Shown here: positions 26,218 to 35,294 of the stretch, piece after piece
Layout: each line of letters starts with the position of its first letter
Position numbering within the stretch: the first letter of the stretch is position 1
Source: an uncultured Lachnospiraceae bacterium
GTDB lineage: Bacteria; Bacillota; Clostridia; Lachnospirales; Lachnospiraceae
DNA: 64,000 nucleotides
NCBI GenBank assembly: GCA_910578825.1
Contig: CAJTSB010000011.1
Span: 27,293 to 91,292, forward strand
Direction: 5' to 3'
Notes under the pieces: model-generated
The model's database searches: none
What the model was told of the DNA's origin: nothing
What the model saw: only the letters and a program-made list of their open reading frames with translations
Program-made: the position numbers and the translations under genes

Positions 26218-26400
26218 AAATACCGCAAAACAAAGCCGGGATGTCCCCAAAGCCATAGCACCCAGAACCATATCTGAAAAACTGTTGTTGAAGGAAGGGA
26301 TTCTTTGTTATCCGATATGAGTTTTGGGACGCTACGCCTTTGGAGACACCCCGATTCGTTTGTAAATTATTAAATTTTAAGGATCTTTGTTTTGCTATTT
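26218..26400. repeat. 183-bp imperfect palindromic element
   Basis: Terminal inverted repeats AAATA..GCAAAACAAAG (26218-26235) and CTTTGTTTTGC..TATTT (26385-26400) enclose a second pair of arms of about 43 bases (26236-26277 and 26311-26353) that match each other at roughly 75-80%. The whole can fold into one long hairpin with a 30-base loop. No open frame inside. It lies between the divergent promoters of pyrE and the SGNH hydrolase. Consistent with a MITE or another non-autonomous repeat. Confidence 0.75.
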
Positions 26401-26570
26401 ACTGCCACTTCTTTTGCAGTCATGCTTTCATTATTTTAATGAATATGACATAATTTTAACATATTATACTATCTTTTCATCCCCATAAACTATAGAAAAT
26501 GCACAAATTATTTTTTATTATATTTAGTTTTTTATGTTTTGTACAATAGAAACGATTGAGCGCCGCCTGC
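26401..26570. other. AT-rich spacer before the SGNH hydrolase promoter
   Basis: About 170 AT-rich bases with no open frame and no clear hairpin; I see nothing functional here except proximity to the promoter that follows. Confidence 0.4.
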
Positions 26571-26599
26571 TTGTCATCTTTCCCTGGAAATGATAAGAT
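26571..26599 (+). promoter_or_regulatory. Sigma-A promoter of the SGNH hydrolase gene
   Basis: TTGTCA (26571-26576), 17-base spacer, TAAGAT (26594-26599), 29 bases before the ATG. Confidence 0.65.
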
Positions 26600-26628
26600 A
26601 TTATCATTAATTTAAGAAAGGAAAACAT

Positions 26629-27264
26629 ATGAAAACAGTATTATGCTATGGAGATTCCAATACCTACGGATATAACCCGTCAAACGGATTCCGCTATCCG
26701 GAAAACGTCCGGTGGACCGGAAGGCTGCAGTCTGCCCTGGGAGATGATTACAAAATCATAGAAGAAGGCTGCAACGGCCGGACAACCATTTTTGACGATC
26801 CTTTGGAAGGTTGGAAAAACGGTCTCGGATATCTCCGCCCGTGCCTGAACTCCCATAAACCGGTAGACATTGTGATTATGATGCTGGGGAGCAATGACCT
26901 GAAGGAGACATTTCGTGCGAGCGCGCAGCAGATAGCGAACGGTGCGGCAACGCTTGTCCATGTGATACAGGATTTTACAGCTGAAAAGCAGGGATTTGTG
27001 CCGCATATCATTTTGGTATCGCCCCCTGAAATAGGAGAGGACATCTGCAACTCTTCCTTTTATGGCTCATTTCGCGAGAATGCCATAACCCGTTCCAGAG
27101 AGTTCTCTAAATGGTATCGGATGGCAGCGGAAGAATACGACTGTATTTTTTTCGATGCGGCAGCGCATATCAAGCCATCAAAGGAGGATTCCTTACATTT
27201 GTCACCGGAAGGTCATGCGGTATTGGCGCAGGAACTGGCAAAGGTTGTATGCGGGATACCGTAG
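26629..27264 (+). CDS. SGNH/GDSL hydrolase (arylesterase-like)
   Basis: 211 residues without a signal peptide, so cytoplasmic. Block I is GDSNTYG with the nucleophile Ser near residue 9, the oxyanion Gly is in GCNGRTT, block III is MLGSNDLK, and block V is DSLHLSPEGH with the catalytic Asp and His. This arrangement matches short GDSL esterases of the arylesterase type that deacylate small esters or acetylated sugars. AAAGGAAA precedes the ATG. It is transcribed alone and converges on the arabinofuranosidase-like gene. Substrate unknown; a role in removing acetyl or feruloyl groups from plant polysaccharides is possible given its neighbour. Confidence 0.88.
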   Translation: MKTVLCYGDSNTYGYNPSNGFRYPENVRWTGRLQSALGDDYKIIEEGCNGRTTIFDDPLEGWKNGLGYLRPCLNSHKPVDIVIMMLGSNDLKETFRASAQQIANGAATLVHVIQDFTAEKQGFVPHIILVSPPEIGEDICNSSFYGSFRENAITRSREFSKWYRMAAEEYDCIFFDAAAHIKPSKEDSLHLSPEGHAVLAQELAKVVCGIP

Positions 27265-27313
27265 CGGGTGATATACGCCAATCAAATAATTATCATAATC
27301 GAAACATAACACA

Positions 27314-27343
27314 AGCCGGGAACCTGAATACAGGTTCCCGGCT
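27314..27343. terminator. Shared terminator between SGNH hydrolase and the GH127-like gene
   Basis: 13-bp perfect stem (AGCCGGGAACCTG) with a 4-base loop in the 108-base convergent gap; moderately T-rich on both sides. Confidence 0.75.
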
Positions 27344-27372
27344 CAATCTTTCTTCTGTCTATGCGTGTGTGC

Positions 27373-30300
27373 CTATTTCGTAATCTTCACACTCTTCTTT
27401 TGTCCTTTGTTCTTCATCAGTTTCTTGTAGTCTTTCAGTTTCTTAGACGGCACTTTAATCTTTGCCTTCTTGTTGATGCCATAGAACGCTTTGCTCTCAA
27501 CCTTTTTCAGTTTCGTGCTCTTGATAGTAATCGTTTTCAGGCTGCCATCTTTATAGAACGCTTTCTTGCCTATGTTGGTAAGACTCTTGCTGTTCAGTTT
27601 CACGCTCTTTAATTTCTTACATCCATAGAATGCATTGGCGCCGATCGTTTTTACATTGCTGCCTACCGTTGCTGTGGTGGCTTTCTTGCAGTTCTTGAAT
27701 GCGGAAGAACCGATCGCTGTAATCTTATAGCTTGCATTCTTAATCTTTACGGTATTGCCTACCGTAATCTTCTTGCTGTTTTTGTTGGTAATGCCTGTCA
27801 CGGTTACGGTCTTCTTCGATACATCCGTTACCTTGTAGGAATATCCGGAAACCTTGTATACGGCGCCTTTTTTGACTGCATTGTCCGCCTGGATTTTCAA
27901 CAACCGATATGTGTTCTCTGACGCTATCAGCAGGTTGTAATTGGTTACCAGGGCTTTCTGCGCATTGGTGAGCGCATTGTAAGCATTCCTTGCAAGATCT
28001 ATCTTGCTCTTGCACTGGGCTGTATACACTACCTTGCCAATCGCCGCAATCTTATCAACAACCGCCTTTGCCGCAGCTTTGTCTGTTTCATTGTCATCGG
28101 TGATGGTGCCTCCCTCTTCCAGGGTCTTGTAATCAGATTCTGCCTTCAACAGCACGTTTGCATTTGTAACCAGCTTCTTCTGGTCTTCGGTCAAAATCTC
28201 ATAGAGCGCTTTTGCCGCATTAATTTTCGCCTTGCATTCCGGCGTAAGCGTAACCTTGCCAATCGCTGCAATCTTCTCCATAACAGCTTTGGTGATATCT
28301 GCATCTCCCTCGTCTGCCGACTGCACCTTTTTCATAGAGAAATCGTCGATAAAGAAACTTACAAGCTCATCGTTGGTGGGATTCTCTTTGTATTCTGTCT
28401 CAACCAGCAGGAGTACCTTGCTTACATCAGCATTCTTAGGAACTGTATAGTCTCCACAGAGGTTGCCCCACTCGTTTACTTTCAGTTTCTTGGTAACCAT
28501 AATCTCTTTGGTTTCATTTGTTCCATATAATATCGAAACATTAAATCCGACTTCAGCAGGTGGATTTGCGTTGAAATTATCTCCGTTTTTATAGACAGCC
28601 CAACCGTCAATTGTATAGGTATCTCCTGCTTTCACCTTACCGGTAATATCCTGAACGGTTCCCGCAGAGGTACTCTTTCGGTTCTCTATCTTCAGGGAAC
28701 GCGCTTCATTGTGGAACGTATTCCAGCCTTCGCCAAGGGAAGTTCCCTCTCCATACGGCGCCCACTTATTGCCCGCATTACCCTCTTTAAATTCTCCATT
28801 TTCAATAATCTCTTCTCCGGAACCCAGACCATCTTTACGAACAAGATTCAAAACGTATATTTTATATGTCGTGTGGTCCTGTGCATATACTTTGAGCGGA
28901 AGTATGGTAGTTCCTTCCTTCAGGTCGAACACCTGTGGTTTTGCCTCGTTTACCAGTTTTCCGTCAATATACAGAAGACCGCTTCCAGTTGCCAGCTTAA
29001 AGTTCAGGGATACACGATCCGTTGCCGATGGTACCTGAACAGTGTAACCGTTCTGTGAAGTCTTTATCTTTCCGGCAGATGCTGTCAGCTCTTTCAGTTC
29101 TGCGTCATTATCGTATGCGCGCATCAGATACAGACCGTTTACAACACGTGCGCTGTCCTCTGTGGCGCTTCCGCTCTCAAATTTAACTTTTACAATGTCG
29201 TATGTCTGGTTGCCAACCTGCAGCGTCTCGGATGCTGCAATTTCCTTTGCCGGAATCTCAAAGGTTTTCTTAAAGAACGGCTCTTCCCCGGTATAATTCT
29301 CTACTGTGTAATTCATAACTGTGGAGCCGACGGTAATCTTGATCGTCTTGCCGGCATCTTCCTTTGCAAACTGGCAAACCAGGGAATTCGTCTTATTCTT
29401 ATTTACCTTCATATTGTACTGGAAATATCCGCCCGGCTGCGCCCTGCGCGTGCTGCCAAGTCCGCTGACGCCGGTTTCAAAGGTAGACTTTTCTTCCCTC
29501 ATCTGATGCGTAGCATCGTTCTCATACTGCTGATACCCCGGCTGAATAGAATCCACGATTGCCTCTGCAAACCGTCCCTCTTCCTTCTCGCCAAGAATCT
29601 TATCTTCCGCCGCATCTTCTGCACTCTCAAAATACCAGTAAATTCCGTAGCGCTCTTCGTTCAATGTATTAAATGGAACAAAGGTCAGTCCCTCCCCGCC
29701 AAATACGGATTCCGCATCGGTTCCGCGAAGGTGGAATTCAAGTTTGCCATCGGTCTTTTCCAGCTTGGAGTTAATGTTATTCATAAATTCTCTGGTACTG
29801 TCCTTACCCTGAATGGCAATGGTTTCCGTTCCGAGAATCTGTTTGATGGTCTGTCCATAGGTCAGCTCAAGGCGTACTTTATCCTTGCCAACCACCTTGT
29901 ATGCCGGCGCGCTTAAGTTCGCACCTGCCCATACGGTATCATCCCATTCTTCTGTTCCAAGCTTTGCTGCCAAAACGGTCGGACCGTACTTGAATGCAAA
30001 GACAGACTTGTTATCCGGCAAGCCAAACGCTTTTACTTCCATCGGATAAGTGATTTCCACCTTATCGTTATCATTCCATGTCCTGTCAATGATAAAATAT
30101 TGATTCTCTACGGTATTTTCTGCCGCCTGTCCGTTTACCTTAACAGTTACATCGCCAGCCGCCCAGTCCGGAACACGCAGTTTTAACTTCGCTGCTACAG
30201 GCTGTGCATTGTTGAGCAGGTTAACTGTAAATTCCGCTTTGTCGCTTGCAGTCACATCACTGTCCTGTGTCAGCTTGATGTTCTTTTCTTTCCATTCGAC

Positions 30301-32682
30301 CTCAGACGCCACATACTGGTTAACGATCAGGGAATCTGCGTCTTTGAAATAGATACTGTCTCCAAGTTTTGTATAATTTTCCATACCCGTTCCGGTACAG
30401 CACCAGAACATATTCGTAGCAGGATCTGCTGTTCCGAAGAACTTATAGTAACCGGTTGCCATCGGTGTAAAGTAGGAAAAAGCCCCTTCTTTGTTCACTG
30501 CGCCCATGATGGCATTGCGCAGCGTATTTTCATAGTAATCTGCATACTTCCTGTCACCGGTAATCTTGAACAACTCTTTGGAGAGTTTGAGCATATTATG
30601 GGCGCAACAGCTCTCACAGTTACACTGGGTTCTGGTTGCATCCAGTTCATTGTCTCCGCGGAAATGCTCCATATCGCTGGTTCCGCCTGTGATAAACGCA
30701 TGTTTCTCTACGACCAGCGTCCAGAAATCTTCTGCATATTTCAGATAATCCGTTTCATCTACATTCTCCACTTCCTTCAGGGCAACATAACGGTTCAGCG
30801 CGCCCAGGAATTTGGGGATCGTTGTGTTGGCATGTCTGCCCTTTAAGGTATCGCCGGAACCGGACAAGATCACATTGTACAAATCCGGATCGTCAAACTT
30901 ATGAGCTGCTTCTTTGTGCTCTGCTTTGTGAGTATATTTATACAAATCATACATACAATCGTTCATTCCGCCATACTCTGTGTAGGAAACCGTTTTCTGC
31001 TGCTGCACGGTCCACTTGCTTACGCGGTTATATACCCAGTCTCCCAGATTAGATGCTACTTCCAGAGCTTCCGTATTTCCTGTATATTTGTAGGTATCCA
31101 CCAGACCCTGGATGGTCTTATGCATATTATACCAGGGAACCCAGGTTGATCCCTCTGCATCTCCCTGTACGATATCAAACTGCAGTTCTACATTATTAAC
31201 ATCCGATACATTGGCTGCAAACAAAAATCCTTCCTCAGAACCACCGTAGCTGCCGGCCGCATCCTGACATTCCTTCAATCCTGAAACGATGTCACTCAGC
31301 TTTGCCTCCAGCTCCACATCCCCGGTCAGCTTAATTGCCTGTGCCGCCGCTGTCAGATAATGTCCCATACCATGTCCAGCCAGAAGTCCGTTCTCCCAGC
31401 CGTTATAACGCGACGCTCCCTGGGTGTTGATGCCTGCATTTTCACGGTACCCTACCAGCACCCGGTTGACCTCAAATTTCTTCAGGAAGGCAACGTCCAG
31501 ATTCTGCGTGCCTTCGTAATAGGTGTCTGTCACAGCCACCTCATCCAGCCCAAACTGCTGCTCTTTGTAGGCCGTGTATTGATTTTCTTCCACAACGAAA
31601 GGCACACCCTTCAATACGGTAATCGTAAAACTCTTGGTATCCGACACCTCTCCGCTTTGAATCGTCGCCGTCAGCACTACTTGTTTATCTTCATCCGTGG
31701 GACGAATTACCTTACCCGTCTTCTTAACAACATCTTCATTAGAGCTGTTCCAGCTAATCGTACTGCCATTCTTGCCCTTGGTTGGCAGGGAAATGCTGCT
31801 GGTAATCTTGTCCTTATCCTTGTTGGCAAACGGATCAAGGGCTGCGCAGTCCGCAGATACAATTTCCTCCGGCGACAACACTTTCAGATAAGTCCTGTAC
31901 AATGCCTGCACTTCTTCCGCCGTTGCTGCCGCACTGTATATCTCATACTGATCAAGATCCAGCGTCGCATATCCTCCTGCATACGTTGGTGAGTTAAATC
32001 CCAGATATTTGTGATCCGTGTTATTTCCCTTGATTTTCGCGGCACTGGTAGCCGGCGTAGATGGAACGACCTCACCGTTGCGGTAAAAGACTACTTTTCC
32101 ATCCGCACTATTGTAAGTAACGGCGATATGTACCCATTCGTCTATCGGGAAAAATTCTGCGCGGTTCGTATTGACTGCATACTCTGTCAATTTCTCCTGA
32201 TTAGAACCTACCGACAATTTCAACGGCACCGTATCATTCAGGCAGGACAGGTACCATCCTTGCCCATCCCATGCACCGTCCGGCTTATTCCACATGATAA
32301 TATGCTCGCCAGCAAGCGTTTTTGTCGCTTTGAGCCAAAATGCTACCGTCATATTTTCGGGCTGCAGCTTTTCGCTTGTACCCAGATCAAGATACGTGCT
32401 CCCATCCAGAGAAAGCGCCGAATTTGACACGCCTTCTGCATACGCCGCATCCTTCGCCTGCCCGCCTTTGCCATAGGAAGTTACCGAAAACTCGTTACTG
32501 GAACTGTCAGCCAGGTTATCATCAAACTTAAGCTCCAAAACCTTCGATGCGTTCAGCGCGCTCAAATCCGCCCCCGCGTCGCCGCCCGCCGCCTGTGTGC
32601 ATAAAGGCTCCATGCATCCAAGCATCATCGCACCTGCCAGAAGCAGGCTGATTGTTTTTCTCCATAGATATTTCTTCTTCAT
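27373..32682 (-). CDS. Large secreted beta-L-arabinofuranosidase-like enzyme (GH127/GH146 type)
   Basis: 1769 residues from the ATG at 32682 (AGGAG 6 bases before; the frame is open to 32748). Signal peptide MKKKYLWRKTISLLLAGAMMLG..., then a LamG/concanavalin-like domain (about 45-260), an Ig-like segment, and the catalytic (alpha/alpha) barrel at about 390-950. The zinc-thiolate site of this clan is visible: Glu and Cys in CNCESCCAHN near residue 687 and the Cys pair in FWCCTGTGMEN near 760, the second group including the expected nucleophile. Then come beta-sandwich domains, two short helical repeats (KAKINAAKALYEILTEDQKKLV type) and, from about 1617, BspA-like leucine-rich repeats (FKNCKKATTATVGSNVKTIG type). 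It would release L-arabinofuranose from plant glycans outside the cell. A promoter with an inverted repeat lies upstream. Confidence 0.87.
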   Translation of the reverse strand: MKKKYLWRKTISLLLAGAMMLGCMEPLCTQAAGGDAGADLSALNASKVLELKFDDNLADSSSNEFSVTSYGKGGQAKDAAYAEGVSNSALSLDGSTYLDLGTSEKLQPENMTVAFWLKATKTLAGEHIIMWNKPDGAWDGQGWYLSCLNDTVPLKLSVGSNQEKLTEYAVNTNRAEFFPIDEWVHIAVTYNSADGKVVFYRNGEVVPSTPATSAAKIKGNNTDHKYLGFNSPTYAGGYATLDLDQYEIYSAAATAEEVQALYRTYLKVLSPEEIVSADCAALDPFANKDKDKITSSISLPTKGKNGSTISWNSSNEDVVKKTGKVIRPTDEDKQVVLTATIQSGEVSDTKSFTITVLKGVPFVVEENQYTAYKEQQFGLDEVAVTDTYYEGTQNLDVAFLKKFEVNRVLVGYRENAGINTQGASRYNGWENGLLAGHGMGHYLTAAAQAIKLTGDVELEAKLSDIVSGLKECQDAAGSYGGSEEGFLFAANVSDVNNVELQFDIVQGDAEGSTWVPWYNMHKTIQGLVDTYKYTGNTEALEVASNLGDWVYNRVSKWTVQQQKTVSYTEYGGMNDCMYDLYKYTHKAEHKEAAHKFDDPDLYNVILSGSGDTLKGRHANTTIPKFLGALNRYVALKEVENVDETDYLKYAEDFWTLVVEKHAFITGGTSDMEHFRGDNELDATRTQCNCESCCAHNMLKLSKELFKITGDRKYADYYENTLRNAIMGAVNKEGAFSYFTPMATGYYKFFGTADPATNMFWCCTGTGMENYTKLGDSIYFKDADSLIVNQYVASEVEWKEKNIKLTQDSDVTASDKAEFTVNLLNNAQPVAAKLKLRVPDWAAGDVTVKVNGQAAENTVENQYFIIDRTWNDNDKVEITYPMEVKAFGLPDNKSVFAFKYGPTVLAAKLGTEEWDDTVWAGANLSAPAYKVVGKDKVRLELTYGQTIKQILGTETIAIQGKDSTREFMNNINSKLEKTDGKLEFHLRGTDAESVFGGEGLTFVPFNTLNEERYGIYWYFESAEDAAEDKILGEKEEGRFAEAIVDSIQPGYQQYENDATHQMREEKSTFETGVSGLGSTRRAQPGGYFQYNMKVNKNKTNSLVCQFAKEDAGKTIKITVGSTVMNYTVENYTGEEPFFKKTFEIPAKEIAASETLQVGNQTYDIVKVKFESGSATEDSARVVNGLYLMRAYDNDAELKELTASAGKIKTSQNGYTVQVPSATDRVSLNFKLATGSGLLYIDGKLVNEAKPQVFDLKEGTTILPLKVYAQDHTTYKIYVLNLVRKDGLGSGEEIIENGEFKEGNAGNKWAPYGEGTSLGEGWNTFHNEARSLKIENRKSTSAGTVQDITGKVKAGDTYTIDGWAVYKNGDNFNANPPAEVGFNVSILYGTNETKEIMVTKKLKVNEWGNLCGDYTVPKNADVSKVLLLVETEYKENPTNDELVSFFIDDFSMKKVQSADEGDADITKAVMEKIAAIGKVTLTPECKAKINAAKALYEILTEDQKKLVTNANVLLKAESDYKTLEEGGTITDDNETDKAAAKAVVDKIAAIGKVVYTAQCKSKIDLARNAYNALTNAQKALVTNYNLLIASENTYRLLKIQADNAVKKGAVYKVSGYSYKVTDVSKKTVTVTGITNKNSKKITVGNTVKIKNASYKITAIGSSAFKNCKKATTATVGSNVKTIGANAFYGCKKLKSVKLNSKSLTNIGKKAFYKDGSLKTITIKSTKLKKVESKAFYGINKKAKIKVPSKKLKDYKKLMKNKGQKKSVKITK

Positions 32683-32731
32683 TCTCTCTCCTTCTCTCAT
32701 AATTATAATATATAACTCCATTGTATTGTAT

Positions 32732-32798
32732 ATTATAACGAAATCCACCCACCTAAACTAAAGTTTTTTGTAAACTAACTTCAAAAAAACTTTAGTTT
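32732..32798 (-). promoter_or_regulatory. Promoter and candidate operator of the GH127-like gene
   Basis: Minus-strand -10 TATAAT (32732-32737). Upstream are two copies of the palindrome AAACTWWAGTTT, 32755-32766 and 32787-32798, 32 bases apart centre to centre, the nearer one overlapping the expected -35. Together they also make a 15-bp inverted repeat. The spacing of three helical turns fits a dimeric regulator binding both sites. Confidence 0.5.
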
Positions 32799-32840
32799 TT
32801 AACATATTTAGTAAATTGATATAGGAAAAATAGATAAAAA

Positions 32841-32890
32841 AACAGTGTGAATTGATCTTTTTTAGCAAATAAAGACAATTCACACTGTTT
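32841..32890. terminator. Terminator at the end of the pyr operon
   Basis: 14-bp perfect stem (AACAGTGTGAATTG) about 50 bases after the stop of the rubredoxin/glutamate-synthase-like gene, with T-runs on both sides and a 22-base loop. Confidence 0.75.
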
Positions 32891-32941
32891 TCTATCATTC
32901 ATTATGTAAGCAATATCCATTTGTGATGGACATCCATGGCT

Positions 32942-34348
32942 TTACGCATGGGGAATATTGGTAAATTCCGAAATCTCCCGATTCACTGTTACCAGATCAT
33001 CCACGCGCAGATCATGCACGCAGCCGTGACCGGTAATCCGTGCAAACATTTTCAGCTCTTCACACGTCACATTGAGATAATTTGCTACCCGCTGTGCAGA
33101 CTGTTCCACTTTTAGCCGTTTACGCAACTCGGGATCCTGTGTGGCAATACCCACCGGACAATTGCCGGAACCACAGATGCGGTACTGCTGGCAGGCTGCC
33201 GCAATCAACGCTGCACTTGCCACAGCCACTGCGTCCGCGCCCATAGCAAGCGCTTTCGCCACATCGGCGGACACGCGGAATCCTCCGGTAATTACCAGCG
33301 AAATATCCGACTGTATAGAATCAAGATATTTCCGCGCACGGTACAAAGCATAAATAGTGGGAACCGACGTTGCCTCGCGCAGAAACAGCGGACTGGATCC
33401 GGTTGCCCCGCCTCTGCCGTCTATCGTGATGAAATCCGGCTCCGCATAGACACAGTATTCCAGATCCCGTTCAATACGTCCAGCCGCAATCTTGATACCA
33501 ATCGGTCTTCCGTCTGAGCGGCTCCGCAACATGGTTACCATGTCCCTCAAATCCTCTTTGGAATTCAGCTCCGGAAATTTGCTGGGGCTCTGCACGTCCT
33601 CGCCCTGTTTCTTGCCGCGCAGCTCTGCAATCTCCGCCGTCACCTTTTCCCCGGGCAGATGTCCGCCCATGCCCGGTTTCGTGCCCTGTCCTATCTTGAT
33701 TTCAATGGCGTCGGCATTGCGCAGATTTTCATCTGTCACGCTGTATTTGTTGGGAATATACTCAAATATGTATTTGTAGGCATTCTCCCTCTCTTCCGGC
33801 AGGATTCCGCCCTCACCGCTGCACATCGCCGTCTTTGCCAGCGCAGAACCTTTTGCCAGCGCTACTTTGATTTCCCGGGACAAGGCGCCAAATGACATAT
33901 GGGAGATGTATACCGGGCTATCCAGTATCATCGGTTTCTTTGCATGTTTGCCAAGCACAGTCATCGTGCTTACCGGCTCGTCTTCCTCAAGGGGCGGGGG
34001 ATTGAGCTGCGCGCCCAGCAGTAAAACGTCATCCCAGGACGGCATCGCCATCTTTGTTCCCATCGCGCCGCTGATTGTTTTTCCGGTCACTGCCATCTGA
34101 TGAATCTCTTCCATGTAGCGGCAGGAATCATCGCTGCGGTAGAAATTCTTATCATAACTCAATTCCATAGCGGAAACGTCTTCCTTTTCCTCCGCCTCTC
34201 CACTTGGCAAATCCAGCGTGCTCACGCTGTCGCTTTCTAAGGGTTCTTCCCTGAACTTTTCTGCCGGCTGGTGGCAGACGGGGCATTCCTGCGGTGCACT
34301 TTCCCCTTCATGAACATAACCGCAGACACTACAGATAAATCTTTTCAT
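32942..34348 (-). CDS. Rubredoxin-like domain fused to glutamate-synthase-type FMN domain
   Basis: 468 residues. A rubredoxin-type metal site at the N-terminus (CSVCGY...CPVCHQ, two CxxC pairs in the first 25 residues), an acidic linker (about 30-65), then a GltB central/FMN domain (about 80-460) with HMSFGALSREIKVALAKGS, GQGTKPGMGGHLPGEKV, FITIDGRGGATGSSP and the 3Fe-4S cysteines in CQQYRICGSGNCPVGIATQDPELR. There is no glutaminase domain, so it is not a full glutamate synthase. Such proteins are found in anaerobes and archaea; ammonia-dependent glutamate synthesis or another flavin redox role is inferred. It lies 43 bases after pyrD and is the last gene of the pyr operon. Confidence 0.85.
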   Translation of the reverse strand: MKRFICSVCGYVHEGESAPQECPVCHQPAEKFREEPLESDSVSTLDLPSGEAEEKEDVSAMELSYDKNFYRSDDSCRYMEEIHQMAVTGKTISGAMGTKMAMPSWDDVLLLGAQLNPPPLEEDEPVSTMTVLGKHAKKPMILDSPVYISHMSFGALSREIKVALAKGSALAKTAMCSGEGGILPEERENAYKYIFEYIPNKYSVTDENLRNADAIEIKIGQGTKPGMGGHLPGEKVTAEIAELRGKKQGEDVQSPSKFPELNSKEDLRDMVTMLRSRSDGRPIGIKIAAGRIERDLEYCVYAEPDFITIDGRGGATGSSPLFLREATSVPTIYALYRARKYLDSIQSDISLVITGGFRVSADVAKALAMGADAVAVASAALIAAACQQYRICGSGNCPVGIATQDPELRKRLKVEQSAQRVANYLNVTCEELKMFARITGHGCVHDLRVDDLVTVNREISEFTNIPHA

Positions 34349-34391
34349 TCGCTTCTCCTTTATTCCTGAAAATAATATACGATCTCTGGCG

Positions 34392-35294
34392 CTACCTTAC
34401 CGCTCCTATCAGCTCATTGACATTTGCCACGCCGTATTCTTCCATATAATCACAAATCCCCTGCACAATTTCCATCGTCACCTGTGGATTGCGGAAATTT
34501 GCAGTTCCAACAGATACCGCGCTGGCGCCTGCAAGTATCATCTCAATGGCGTCCTCTGCCGTCAGGATACCACCCATCCCGATAATGGGAATATTTACCG
34601 CCTGCGCTGCCTGATAAACCATGCGCACGGCAATCGGATGAATCGCCGGACCGGACAGCCCTCCGGTCTTATTCGCAAGCGCAAATTTCCGGCTGCGGAT
34701 ATCTATCTTCATCCCCGTAATCGTGTTGATGAGGGACAGGGCGTCCGCACCGCCTGCTTCCGCTGCCTTCGCCATCTCGGCAATATCCGTCACATTGGGA
34801 CTCAATTTCATGATGATCGGCTGTTTGGCGTGCTTTTTCACTTCTTTTGTAATCGCCTCGACAGACGCTGCACTCTGCCCGAATGCAATGCCGCCATGTT
34901 CCACATTCGGACAGGAAATATTAATCTCCAACATATCTACCGGCTGGGTGGCGAGACGTTTCACCACTTCACAGTAATCCTCCGTTGTTCTGCCGCACAC
35001 ATTGACAATAATTCTCGTATCATATTTCGCCAGATAGGGAATGTCACGCTCCACAAACTTATCAATACCGGGATTCTGAAGCCCTACCGCATTCAACATT
35101 CCACCGTAAGTCTCTGCAATTCTCGGTGTAGGATTGCCTGTCCATGGCTCGTTGGCAACCCCCTTTGTTACCACAGCGCCAAGGCGGTTCAAATCCACAA
35201 ATTCTGAGAATTCTTTGCCGGAACCAAACGTCCCGGACGCCGTCATGACGGGATTCTTAAACGTGACGCCCGCCAGATTTACTCTTGTATTCAT
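34392..35294 (-). CDS. pyrD: Dihydroorotate dehydrogenase B, catalytic subunit
   Basis: 300 residues. Class 1B FMN enzyme that oxidises dihydroorotate to orotate with NAD+ as final acceptor through PyrK. Start ANLAGVTFKNPVMTASGTFGSG is typical; the catalytic base is the Cys in MLEINISCPNVEHGG (family knowledge), and the FMN phosphate site is GMGGILTAEDAIEMILAGASAVSVGTAN. The ATG shares one base with the TGA stop of pyrK (TGATG), a sign of translational coupling. Confidence 0.96.
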   Translation of the reverse strand: MNTRVNLAGVTFKNPVMTASGTFGSGKEFSEFVDLNRLGAVVTKGVANEPWTGNPTPRIAETYGGMLNAVGLQNPGIDKFVERDIPYLAKYDTRIIVNVCGRTTEDYCEVVKRLATQPVDMLEINISCPNVEHGGIAFGQSAASVEAITKEVKKHAKQPIIMKLSPNVTDIAEMAKAAEAGGADALSLINTITGMKIDIRSRKFALANKTGGLSGPAIHPIAVRMVYQAAQAVNIPIIGMGGILTAEDAIEMILAGASAVSVGTANFRNPQVTMEIVQGICDYMEEYGVANVNELIGAVR

